In this document: positions 43,946 to 54,846 of the stretch, piece after piece
Layout of the letters: each line of letters begins with the position of its first letter
How positions within the stretch are numbered: the stretch's first letter is position 1
Source: Lumbricus terrestris
Taxonomy: Eukaryota > Annelida > Clitellata > Crassiclitellata > Lumbricidae
DNA: 64,000 nt
NCBI GenBank assembly: GCA_949752735.1
Contig: OX457052.1
Span: forward strand, 35,252,263 to 35,316,262
Direction: 5' to 3'
Made by a program: the position numbers and the translations under genes
The notes under the pieces: model-generated
Told to the model about the DNA's origin: nothing
Database searches by the model: none
What the model saw: only the letters and a program-made list of their open reading frames with translations

Positions 43946-45496
43946 GGCAGAACTCCGAATGGCGGTCCCAAATTCGGCAATACTCAGAACGGCAATATCG
44001 TATTCAAAATACGTGTATTTTAACGTCGTGCATGCAGCCACAGTATAAATTTAATAATTATTTATAATGTGATGAACAACTCGTTGCAACATTATTATTT
44101 TTAATCAATCCAACTTCTAGTTTGGCCAAATCCTTCTCATCGATGCAGCTTTTGCATAGGCAAGAATTCATTCAATCAATCCCACTTCTAGGGTCTATTA
44201 AATTTTTTTAATCACCAATTGTTTTAATCAAAACCTTATCTATTTAATTATAAAGGTACTTGTCGGTTAATTCACCTGCAGAATTTTCGTCTGTGTACCT
44301 TGTCGGTTAGTTCACCTGCGGAATCTGCCGTATTTTACTCAATGTTTTTTAGTGACGTAATGTAATGGTGATATCCGATGAACTTATAGCACGTGTTTAT
44401 ATCATTTCGGACGCCATGAACACCATGAATTTATAAAAAAAAACTTAATCCAGCTTCAATTTCTCAAGTGTTTTATCATTAATCTGGCTTCCGTTTAAGA
44501 TACTACAGAAGTTGGATTGATGAAAGTGTCCATGCTTAAATTGGAGATGGATGGATGAAAACGTTTTGCTTAACCTACAGTTCGATGGATGAAAATCTTC
44601 TTGCTTAAATTGGAGCTGGATTGATGAAAACATTCTCGCTTAAATTGGAGCCTGGTTGATGAAAATGTTTTTGCATATTATTGGAGCTGGATTGATGAAA
44701 ATAACTGCTTGTTGAGCAGAGGCTGGATTTATGAAAGTATCCCTTGATAAATGGAAGCTGGATTAATGTATTTTTATATGTTAAAAAGAAGCTGGATTAG
44801 TGATAAATCGCTTGAGAAATGGAAGCCGGATTAAGATGTTTTTATACCTTATATAGAAGCTGGATGAAGGTATTTCTATATCTGAAATGGAAGCTGGATT
44901 AAGGTATTTTCATATGTGAAGTGGAAGCTGGATTAAGGTCAATGTTAATAATTTGAACAGTTCCTTTCGATGTCCATGTTAAACGCGCACAGCGAATCTA
45001 ATAAATTTGCGATGTAACCAACAGGTGAATTAATTTTTGCAAGTAAGATTGCATATAATGGGTTTCGGTGTCTGCAGGTGAATTAACCGACAAGTACCAT
45101 TATAAATAATAATTATTGTTCGTCAATGCAGAGCTCTTCGATTTGAGCGAGATCGTTTTCATAAATCCCGCTTCGATTTTAGCAAAAATTATTTTCATGA
45201 ATTCGACTTGTACTTTGGGACCCTATAATGAATTAATTCAGTTTCCATTTAGGCAAGAATGCTTTTATCAATTCAACTTCTATTTAAATAACAATCATGT
45301 TTCATCAATCCAGCTCCAATTTCAGCAAGAATCTTTTCATCGATCCCACTTCTATTTAAGGGAACAATTATTTTCATTAATCCGACTCCTAGTTAGCAAG
45401 AATTATTTTCGTCTACCTCACTTTTATTCGACAAATGCGGTTCTCTATCAGTTTTGCAAGTGATCGGAATTTGGGACCGCCGTTCGGAGTTTTGCC
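43946..45496. mobile_element. 1.55-kb foldback element with nested inverted repeats
   Basis: Outer ends begin GGCAGAACTCCG / GGCAAAACTCCG and share GGCGGTCCCAAATT with 12,349-12,903. Exact 8-bp AAAATTTT flanks lie at 43,938-43,945 and 45,497-45,504. A second inverted pair lies inside: TACTTGTCGGTTAATTCACC at about 44,257-44,345 and its complement at about 45,010-45,107. Between and around them are ~35-bp units, GGATTGATGAAAA-type in 44,500-44,940 and reversed in 45,115-45,440. The stretch just inside the left end (about 44,015-44,180) is an inverted version of the flank just outside it. No coding capacity. Confidence 0.85.
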
Positions 45497-45765
45497 AAAA
45501 TTTTTACTTTTACCAAAGCAGGGCGCATACGGTGAACAAACATCAAGCGCAGAAAATATAGCGAAAGTCGCATGTACATAGCTATCACCAATTAAGTACC
45601 TTAATTTATATAGCTATGTAATCTAACCAGGTCTACGATTAAAGTAGAAGTTCTACATAATCTGGTTCACAGTCATCAGCACAAAATGGCGAGCGATTAA
45701 AGGAGCTCGCTATAATGACAATAATAATTATAGGCCTACATGCTGCAATAATAGACCTATATAAA
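45497..45765. repeat. Anchor block closing unit 3
   Basis: It has GGGCGCATACGGTGAACAAAC, AATCTAACCAGGTCTACG and CAAAATGGCGAGCGATTAAA. Unlike all other copies it contains a small extra TATAGGCC near 45,731. Confidence 0.7.
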
Positions 45766-47100
45766 AGTATGTCGTGTCATCTAGCGAATACATTTTAACC
45801 AATCTACAGCCGCAAAGTTTAAAATGCGACATAGATTTCACAAAGCACCACTCTTGCAATGTAGTCTTTGAGAAAGGCTTCTCTAACCTGATATTGGATG
45901 ACATCAACCTCTCCATTAAATGCTCCTCAAACTATAATGCAAAGATCGATACTCGCATCCTCATGTCGTACTGTTGATAGTCTTCGTCTTCTTGTTGCAA
46001 GGACCTTGCAGGACTAGCTGTCAATTTCCCAGCATTGGCGCTCGCTGTGGATGGTCCCTCCAGTTGGAATTAACTCTCTCACACACTCGTGACTAAACAA
46101 ATTATTCGTTTTTCAACGGTCTCTCTTTAAAAGGAAGGTTGCCGATAAAAAAACATTAAGCTGTTCGTCTTATTCGATTATAGCATGATAATAGCGTGAT
46201 AATTGCTGAACATATTTGAGTTTCGAGAAACGATGCAATATTTTAATTTAACTGAACCATTGTGACGAAATTGCTCTTCTTATAGACACCACGAAAACTG
46301 AGTGAAGTGATGCTACATGTATGTATACAGTGTAAAAGTGGTGGTTCTCAGTTCTCACACAGATCACGAGTCTCCTGAACCACCGTAATCCGTAAACCCT
46401 GCTATGTTATGTTCTTATGAGTTTCATACGGCAAATCCTTTTCTATTAGCACTGCTTCTGCTGCCGCATATATAGTTCCCGCGACTTGGCTTTTGTGGGC
46501 GCTGTAGATGTCTGGGCATACTGTAGGAGACTACGTAGGTCGTAGGGCACTGTAGGATGCTACATCATGATTAATGTCTTAATCCAAAATTATCTAATAT
46601 TAGAGAGGCATCGAGAAGATATAGACTGCGAGTGAGCGATAGAGACAGAGATCGAGAGACAGAAAAAGAAACAGAGATAGACAGAGATGCAGAGAGTGTG
46701 TGTGTGTGAGAGACATACGCAAGCGCGCGCAAAACAAGGCGAATATTATTGCAGGCATTTTTAACGTTCGACTTGATGGGCTAGAGGGTTGTCAACCAGG
46801 CGGAGGCTGACAGCAGATTGATGTGTATCTGAATCATAAATGTATCTTAATTTTAAATCAACTTACAAATAAGCCTGCCACTGAGCGTTCGGTTGACAAT
46901 ATGTAGGTGACCTGTCACCTATAGACCGACACCGCAGCTCGATTTATAAAAAAGTTATAAAGGCAACTTCTATTCAATCAAAGCATTATTTCATGACTCC
47001 AATTTTTAATCAAGCAAAGAAAATGTGTCTCTTAGTCGAAATTCTTTGTCGCACTGAACCATATGACGTTGAACCCATTATTATGATCTATCTCCTGTGA
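45766..47100. repeat. Junction duplication, copy 2 (partner 3,575-5,500)
   Basis: Near-identical to copy 1 but without the LINE, giving the empty site at about 46,275-46,282. It has about 100 bp of extra sequence at 46,320-46,425 of unknown origin. The 67-codon ORF at 45,774 is identical to that at 3,583 by recent duplication. No gene is supported. Confidence 0.8.
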
Positions 47101-47712
47101 GACAATAATTATTAAATCTAATAATTGATCAGAGACCCATGAAATCATGGAACAGCAATTTAGGAAGCACACTAATGCTGAAAGAATGTGCATCCTTCTT
47201 AATGACAAAAATAAATCCTAACCTAATAATAAGTAGATTATTAACGAATGTAGTTCCTAGTACATTGAATCCAAACACAAAATGCAGAAAAAGTTAAAAT
47301 TTAATCTCACAAAATGGTGCAAAAGCTAACAGCTTCATACATCAATATCTACATGAAGTAATGACGCAAGTGCTTATGATTCAACAGACAATTATTCAAA
47401 GATTGCAAACCTAAAACAGAATACTTTTTATATCCGAAGGGGCCTAAACAGCTAAAAATGGCACATTTGATCGTCAGAATATGTGCAGTGCCACACATCT
47501 ATACACAAAGCATTCATAGGCAGGACTTTCTGAGTAATATGGTACACCAGAATGCTTCATGTCAACATATCGTGTAAAATAAAACGACAGCCAACAAGAA
47601 TTTGTCTCAATGTTTCTCAACACACCAACCATGCACCTCATTTAAAAGACACACATAAGTGTCTTAATAATTCCTCGACCTTTAACTACATAATTATACC
47701 AGGAATCACAAA
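47101..47712. repeat. Conserved 3' flank of unit 4
   Basis: Closest to 5,520-6,122 (unit 1). It probably corresponds to the 3' UTR region of the zinc-finger gene. No other gene. Confidence 0.65.
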
Positions 47713-50338
47713 TCAGCAAAGGCCAATAAAGAAGTTGTCAGGTGTAACAAGAGAATGACCAGCACAATGTTCTAGGAATTCTTTCTCATTTTCAAGCATT
47801 TCGTCACATATACCACATCCAAATGATTTCTCCATAAACGGTTCTGCATCCTCAAGCAATTTGATTTTGGCAATCTTTGCAAGAGGGCTTCTTTTATCAA
47901 TGGAATCAAGATGCACGCTTACTGACAAACTTTCATGTGGTTTATCCATGACGCATGTGCTACGCAATGAAACCAACTGAAAAGATAGGTCAGCAGATGA
48001 TTGTATCCCAGCATCAATCTTAAACTGTCTAGTTGAAGAACTCCTCTTACAATGTGGTTCACTCCAGGTTTCGTTGCTCCTCGTCCATATGAGATCGTCC
48101 GTGTCTCATTAGATTTTCAAGATCAGTGAACCTTTCATCACAAGCCTCACATGTGTATGGCTTTTCTACAGTATGAATGTTGGTATGATGCTTGAGAGAA
48201 CGGACTCCAGTAAATGATTTATGACTTAACTGACATCTGTATGGTTTCTCTCCAGAATGGGATCTGATATGTCTTTTCAGCCCACTACTTGAAGTATATG
48301 ATTCACGACATAAATGACATCTGTTTGGCTTCTCGCTAGTATGCGATCTCATGTGTCTTCCGAGATTTCCACGTTCAGTAAATGATTTATGACATAACTG
48401 ACATTTGTATGGTTTCTCTCCAGAATGGGATCTTATATGTCTTCTTAAAACACCACTTGCAGTAAATGATTTACAACATAACTGACATTTGCATGGTTTC
48501 TCTCCAGTATGGGATCTCAAATGCGTTTTTAGATTACAACTCGTAGTAAATGATTTATGACATAACTGACAGTTGTATGGTTTTTCTCCAGTATGTGATC
48601 TCATGTGTATTTCCAGATGTCCACGTTCAGTAAATGATTTACGACATAACATACATTTGTATGGTTTCTCTCCAGTATGTGATCTCATGTGTGTCTTCAT
48701 ATGACCACTTTGACTAAATGATTTAAGACAGAACTGACATTTGTATGGTTTCTCTCCAGTATGTGATCTTATATGTGTTCTCAAATCACTACTTTTAGTA
48801 AATGATTTAAGACAGAACTGACATTTGTATGGTTTCTCTCCAGTATGTGATCTTATATGTGTTCTCAAATCACTACTTTTAGTAAATGATTTATGACATA
48901 ACTCACAATTGTATGGTTTCTCTCCAGTATGTGATCTTATATGAGTTTTCAAACCATCATTTGTAGTAAATGATTTATGACATAACTGACATTTGTATGG
49001 TTTCTCTCCAGTATGTGATCTCATGTGTGTTTTCAGATTTCCACATTTAGTAAATGATTTCCGACATAACTGACAATTGTATGGTTTCTCTCCAGAATGG
49101 GATCTTATATGAGTTTTCAAACCATCACTTGTAGTAAATGATTTATGACATAACTGACATATGTATGGTTTCTCTCCAGTATGTGATCTCATGTGTGTTT
49201 TCAGATTTCCACATTTAGTAAATGATTTGTGACATAATTGACATCTGTATTGTTTCCCTCCAGAATGGGTTATCATGTGTTTTTTTAGATTACTAGCCGA
49301 AGGAAATGATTTATGACATAACTGACATTTGCATGGTTTCTCTCCAGTATGGGATCTCAAGTGCGTTTTTAGATAACAACTCGTAGTAAATGATTTATGA
49401 CATAACTGACATTTGTATGGTTTCTCTCCAGTATGTGATCTCATGTGTATTTCCAGATGTCCACATTGAGTAAATGATTTCGGACAGAGCTGACAATTGT
49501 ATGGTTTCTCTCCAGAATGGGATCTTATATGAGTTTTCAAACCACCACTTGTAGTAAATGATTTATGACATAACTGACATTTGTATGGTTTATCTCCTGT
49601 ATGTGATCTCATGTGTCTTTCCAGATGTCCACATTGAGTAAATGATTTCAGACATAACTGACAACTGTATGGTTTCTCTCCAGAATGGGATCTTATATGT
49701 TTTTTCAAATCACCACTTGTAGTAAATGATTTATGGCATAACTGGCATTTTTATGGTTTCTCTCCAGTATGTGATCTCATGTGTATTCCAAGATTTTCAC
49801 ATCGAGCAAATGATTTATGACATAAATGACAATTGTATGGTTTCTCTCCAGAATGGGATCTCATGTGTATTTTTAGATTACTACCCATAGTAAATGACCT
49901 ATGGCATAACTGACATTTGTATGGTTTCTCTCCAGTATGGGTTCTCATGTGTGTTTTCAAGGCACCTCCCGTAGTAAATGATTTATGACATAACTGACAT
50001 TTGTATGGTTTCTCTCCAGTATGGGTTCTCATGTCGGTTTTCAAGTCACCTCCCGTAGTAAATGATTTATGACATAACTGACATTTGTAAGGTTTCTCTC
50101 CAGAATGGGATCTCATATTGTGTGTTTTCATATAACCACTTTGACTAAATGACTTCTGACATAATTGGCATTTGTATGGTTTATCCCCTGTATGGGATCT
50201 CATGTGTGTTTTCAGCTTACTACTACAAGCAAATGATTTCTGACATAACTGACATTTGTATGGTTTTTCATCCATATGGGATCTCTCTAAGCTTTCAGAT
50301 GACAAGTTTGGGAAAATGATTTCTGACATAACTTTCAC
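47713..50338 (-). pseudogene. Poly-C2H2 zinc-finger gene, unit 4 (broken twice)
   Basis: The conserved start is at 50,329 (MSEIIFPNLSSES); upstream the frame is open only to GTG. Six fingers follow, then a TAC-to-TAA nonsense change at about 49,751-49,753, right after a GEKP linker. The same frame then continues through about 20 more fingers to 48,059. There an extra T (near 48,069, CCAGGTTTCG versus CCAGGTGCG in unit 1) shifts the frame before the C-terminal module, which is readable at 47,713-47,976 and beyond. Finger 3 has Asp for a zinc His and a late finger has Ser for Cys. A six-finger truncated protein of 192 residues from the conserved start is possible. The order and flanks resemble unit 1. 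Confidence 0.85.
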
Positions 50339-51671
50339 AGGTATAATTTATTTTAAGTACAGGCTCCTATAATGTGTATTCAGAACGCAACACTTAGTCA
50401 ACTTATTTCGAACATAACTGCCTCCTATATAGTGGTGTATTTACAGTAGGCATTTCTTTCATGCCTTTTTCAGCTAACTTCCGTGATGAAACGATTTCTA
50501 TCGTAACTGAATTCTGCATGATTGCTGTCCAGTATGTTTCCTCATAGGATCTGTCAGAAAGTCACTTTGAGCGAACTTGTAATGTAATATGTGATGCTTT
50601 CAATCAAAATTGGTTCATATTCGCTGATATAATCATCTGAAGCAGAAATGATTCACCACATGACTTGAATTTCAACTCCTTTTCTTCAGTCCAAGTGGTC
50701 TTCCTTTGAAAGCAGAAGCATGTAGAAACACTGATTGCCTATAGTAAAACAAGTGAAACTTTTCACATGTCTCTTGTATCAGTGATGGTCTTAAAATTTC
50801 AAATAATTTGAAATTACTCCGACGGATGTCATATCGAAGACATTCAAAATTCTGTGGAATAGGACACTCCTGCAGCAGAGACTTGCTTTATAATTCAGTG
50901 GCAATGTTATCTGAAGATGAAATAATCGATGACAGAAAGATGTTTTGAAAGAAAAAATGGATATAGGTGTTCCTGAAATTTCCCCTCAGATGCTCTCATA
51001 TAATGTGGCTCGCTATCGAGCAGAAAAACTTTAGGCACCTACAAAAATTAACACCAGCAACATCTCATAATAGATCATCTCAAAACATAAAATCATCTCA
51101 ATACTGTTTATAATAGCTGTCACATAAAGGTTAGTATGATTGAACGATTAATTGAATCGTTTCAACTGAATGAAGAGTTAGTACATGTAAGTATGCTGTA
51201 TGCAGACTTTTCGTCAACGGACGATTTGTCCACGGAATAAATCAATCCAGCTTTCGTTTAGACACGCATTCAATTAATCGTTCAATCGTCTATTTGAGGA
51301 AGAACTATACTTCGAAGATCAACTTCGATTTTGGAAAGAATCTGTTTCATCATTTCAGCTTCTGTTTAAGCAAAAACTACCTTGTTTCATTCAGTTTAAA
51401 TTAAAATTATATTTCTTCATCTCAAAACTTATCTTTAAGCTATGAAATCTTTTCATCAACCCCACTTCCATTTAAGAAAACATTTTCATTAATCCCACTT
51501 TCATGTTACAAGAATTCTTTTAATCAATCCGTTTTTACTCAACCACTGCTGGACGAATCGTCCGTTGATGAAACATCGGTGAAAGAAGTATGCCAAGCAT
51601 TGAAGGATGATTTTATGTATAATTAAAGATCCACATCACCTATGTAAAGAGTATCTATTTAGTCATTTGGG
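50339..51671. repeat. 5' flank of unit 4
   Basis: No gene. It is collinear with unit 1 (8,641-9,950): conserved upstream block, 50,930-51,100 block, ~35-bp tract 51,250-51,540, then the block at 51,540-51,655. Confidence 0.65.
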
Positions 51672-51911
51672 GGGGGCCCGGTAGAGTAATGGTTAACACG
51701 CTGGCCAAGAGTGCGAGATGCAGCAGGTTCGAGCCCCCGTTGGGAGGATATGCTTTGTAGGCTGCTATTAGCGCCGTTGTAATTGCAAAGTTGTCTGTTC
51801 AGTTAGTAGTTAAGTTTAATTAAGATTACTGCATAACTTGTAAATGTAAAGCGCAGTGCGTCTTGCAGGCGTTTAATTAAAGAAAAGATTATTATTATTA
51901 TTATTATTATT
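51672..51911 (+). mobile_element. tRNA-derived SINE
   Basis: An A-box-like GTAGAGTAATGGTTAACACG (from 51,681) and B box GGTTCGAGCCCCC (51,726-51,738) give an internal RNA polymerase III promoter. An unrelated body and an (ATT)n tail (51,889-51,911) follow. It interrupts a stretch continuous in units 0, 1 and 3 (CATCTAAAATTATTGAACAAATA type). Its AAGATTATTATTAT end resembles the SINE ending at 13,190. Confidence 0.75.
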
Positions 51912-52747
51912 GAACAAATAGTTAAGAATCATGTACAAACTCACTTCTACTCCAATTCACTAATCTCTAATTCCGTCAGCATGTTATGAGTTTCATTCAA
52001 CAGAATTTATTCTCTTTGTTGTTCAAGACATCCCGAGCACAATCGTAACTGCACGATTAGGCCTAAAGCACTTGTTCCCCTTGATATATCTGCTACTTTG
52101 AGGGTGTAGCCATATTCACTTTTTAATATGCACTGATAGCAGGGAAAGTCATGCGTATAACAGAGAATTGATATTTTCTTACTTAAGATTTATCCCACGG
52201 CTTTCTAACAGTTAGAGCTTGGCGACCTACAATCTATTGTTCATAATGTATATCACAGCAATAGGCAAATAACTTTTATTTGATTAAAGATTATTGTTCA
52301 CCAACCCAACATCTATTTTGGCAATATTGTTTTCATAAATCTCACTTCTATTTCATATACATTTTAATCAATCCAACTTCCATTCAGCAAGATTTTTTTT
52401 CAATTCGACTCGAAGTCCATTCGACCAACGCTGAAACCCATGACCAGTTAACTGACTACGCTGAAATACACGCATACCGAATTCGTTTCATCAATACAGC
52501 TGCAATCGAAGCTGGATTGATTAGGAATGGTTTTTCATTAAATACAAGTTAAGTTATTGAGAAATAATTCCTGCATAAATAGATGTGGGATTGATGAAAC
52601 GAATTCGGTAATCTATCGCTTCAGCTGAATAAATCATTCACCATTACATGGATTTTCACAGTGGTAGTGAATATTGTAATGCTTGAAAAAATCTCGCCAA
52701 ATAGAAACCCGAATGGCGAAAATAACTTTTATCCTTAAAAGAAATGG
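51912..52747. repeat. 5' flank and repeat tract of unit 4, continued
   Basis: No gene. It is collinear with units 1 and 3, including the intact site for the MITE at 42,805 and a partly deleted version of the LINE target in unit 0 (about 52,205). Confidence 0.6.
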
Positions 52748-53122
52748 GGTACTTGTTTTTTATCCGACCACCAAGACACCAATAACTTACGTTGCAGTGT
52801 TGTTATCTTTAATATATTCAACTTCAAGTTTGCCGAGAATCCTTTTAATCGATCCAGCTTCCGTTTAGGCAAGAATCTGTTCGTTAAATCCTGCTTCTAT
52901 TTCGTCAGCAAATATTTGTCATCAATTTTTCATTGAAAATTATTGTTCATCAATCCAGCTTCAATTTCAGTAGAATCACTGCACTAACCCTAACCAACCT
53001 TCACGACGCCTAACCTGAGCCCTAACCGACCATCACACGATAAATCGCGCTTCTATTTCGTCAGAAAATATTTTTCATCGAATTTATAAATTTTGGTGGT
53101 CGGATAAAAAAAAACCAGAACC
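52748..53122. mobile_element. Foldback element, GGTACTTGTTTTTTATCCG ends
   Basis: The left end GGTACTTGTTTTTTATCCG pairs with the right end (reverse complement GGTTCTGGTTTTTTTTTATC) over about 25 bp. It interrupts an AGAAGTGGGATCAATG-type stretch intact in unit 3 (about 43,504). The 8-bp TSD is degraded. The core, including CTAACCCTAACC (52,983-53,035), is the reverse of the core of 34,006-34,408 although the ends are different. Confidence 0.65.
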
Positions 53123-53666
53123 AAAGTGGGATCAATGAAAAGATAATTGCTGAACTTTGAGTCGGATTCGTGAACAATAATAATTGATATTTCAAAAGAA
53201 GTTGGATTGATAAGATATCATGCCAATGTAGAAGTAGGATTGGTAAAACATAATCATGCTGCGCCAGTCGACTATACAATTGAATAATTAATTCACTTAT
53301 TCCGTTAAAGTGATAGATAACCAACGAATCCTTGCCTAAACAGAAATTTGGTCGATGAGGATAACTGCCAAACTATAAGCCAGATTGATTAATATTAGCA
53401 ATGTTACAACGAGCAACTAATTTATTATGCTAAAATAGATGTCTACCGCGAATTCGTCCATAAGCAGAAGGTGGGCCGATGAGGATTCTTGGCAAACCAG
53501 AAGTTGAACTGATTAAAAATAACAACTCTGCAACGAGCGAATAACTTGCGTCAACGTTCAAATGTTTACGTTTGAAAGGGCGCATACGGTGAGCAAGCAT
53601 CAAGCGCAGAAAATATAGCCAAAGTCTCATCTACTTAGCTATCACTAATTAAATACCTTTATATAG
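53123..53666. repeat. Repeat tract and first half of the anchor, unit 4
   Basis: GGATTGATAAG-type units, then GGGCGCATACGGTGAGCAAGC at 53,579. The anchor is interrupted at about 53,667 and resumes at 57,455. Confidence 0.65.
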
Positions 53667-53699
53667 CTAGCTGTACCCGGCCACGCGTTGCTGTGGCTG

Positions 53700-53970
53700 A
53701 AAAGACCGTCCATCCCTCCATCCCTCCCTTCCCCTACCTGCCTCCCTCCCTCCGTCCCTCCGTTCCTCCCTCCCGTTCCCTCCCTCCTTCCCTCCGTCCT
53801 TCTCTCCCGTTCCCTCCCTCCGTCCCTCCCTCCCGTTCCCTCCCTCCCTCCCTCCGTCCCTCCCTCCCGTTCCCTCCCTCCCTCCATCCATCCACCCCGT
53901 CCGCTCCCTCCTCGCCCTCTTTCTCCCGCTCCCTCCCCTCCCATCCTCCCTCACCCCTCCGTTCCCTACA
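53700..53970. repeat. CCTCCC/CCGTTCC-rich minisatellite
   Basis: A strongly pyrimidine-biased tract of short repeats (CTCCCTCCGTCCCTCCCTC). The Pro/Ser-rich and Gly/Arg-rich ORFs through it are artefacts. Confidence 0.9.
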
Positions 53971-53999
53971 GCTACATAGATGTATGCGCTATATAAGAG

Positions 54000-54475
54000 C
54001 ACGCGCGGATAAAAAAAACACGTCCGCATACACGCATTTGTGTTTTTTCCAAAAAGGCATATAAAAATCCGTCCGCTGGAAACGTTCTGTGAAAATTTGA
54101 AAACCGACAGTTTTATATGCGCTACAGAAACTCGCGCCGGTATGCACGGCCTCATTGGAATGCAAATGGACGGACGCGTGAAAGTGGAATTGAAAATTGT
54201 GTTTTTTGGTCGCACGCGCCGATTTAAAAAAAACATCCTCATACACGCGTTGTAGCCTATTTTTTCCAAAAAGCATATAAAACTCGTCCGTTCGAACTTC
54301 GAACGTTGTGTGAAAATTTGAAAAACGACAGTTAGGGCCTACAAATAAATGCGCTACAGAAACGCGCGACGGTATGCACGGCCTCATTGTAATGCAAATG
54401 GACGGCGCGGCCTCATTAGAATGCAAATGGGCGGACGCGTGAAAGTGGAATTAAAAGTTGTGTTTTTTGTCGTAA
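54000..54475. repeat. ~235-bp tandem duplication inside Helitron A
   Basis: Two diverged copies, each with CATACACGCRTTGT, TTTTTTCCAAAAAG, GAAAATTTGAAAA, GGTATGCACGGCCTCATTG and GGACGCGTGAAAGTGGAATT. No coding function was recognised. Confidence 0.75.
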
Positions 54476-54773
54476 AGATTGCGCTTAGGGTTACCATACG
54501 TCCGGGTTTCCCCGGACACGTCCTCTTTTTGGGCCCCTGTCCGGGCGGCTTTCTAGAAATATGGCTTTTGTCCGGGTTTTCCCATTCGGATAAATATAAA
54601 TAAATAAACATAAAATTTCGCCGTCACCGTCGCCTCTAACTTCGCGCAAACATTCGCCCCCAACTTCCCGGACACATAAAATTCCCCGGGCAATATTTAG
54701 CTCAATGGTAGGCTATGGTTACCATTGGACTTCCGGTTCCTGAAGTAAACTAAACGCCGCACACGCATTGATA

Positions 54774-54806
54774 TCTATATAAATAAAGAGAAGATTCTGT
54801 AACGTG

Positions 54807-54846
<40 letters not shown>

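Noticed and set aside
53667..54426. Gly/Arg-rich and other ORFs over CCTCCC DNA and the adjacent duplication
   Set aside because: They arise from biased composition and a Helitron-internal tandem duplication; no domain.
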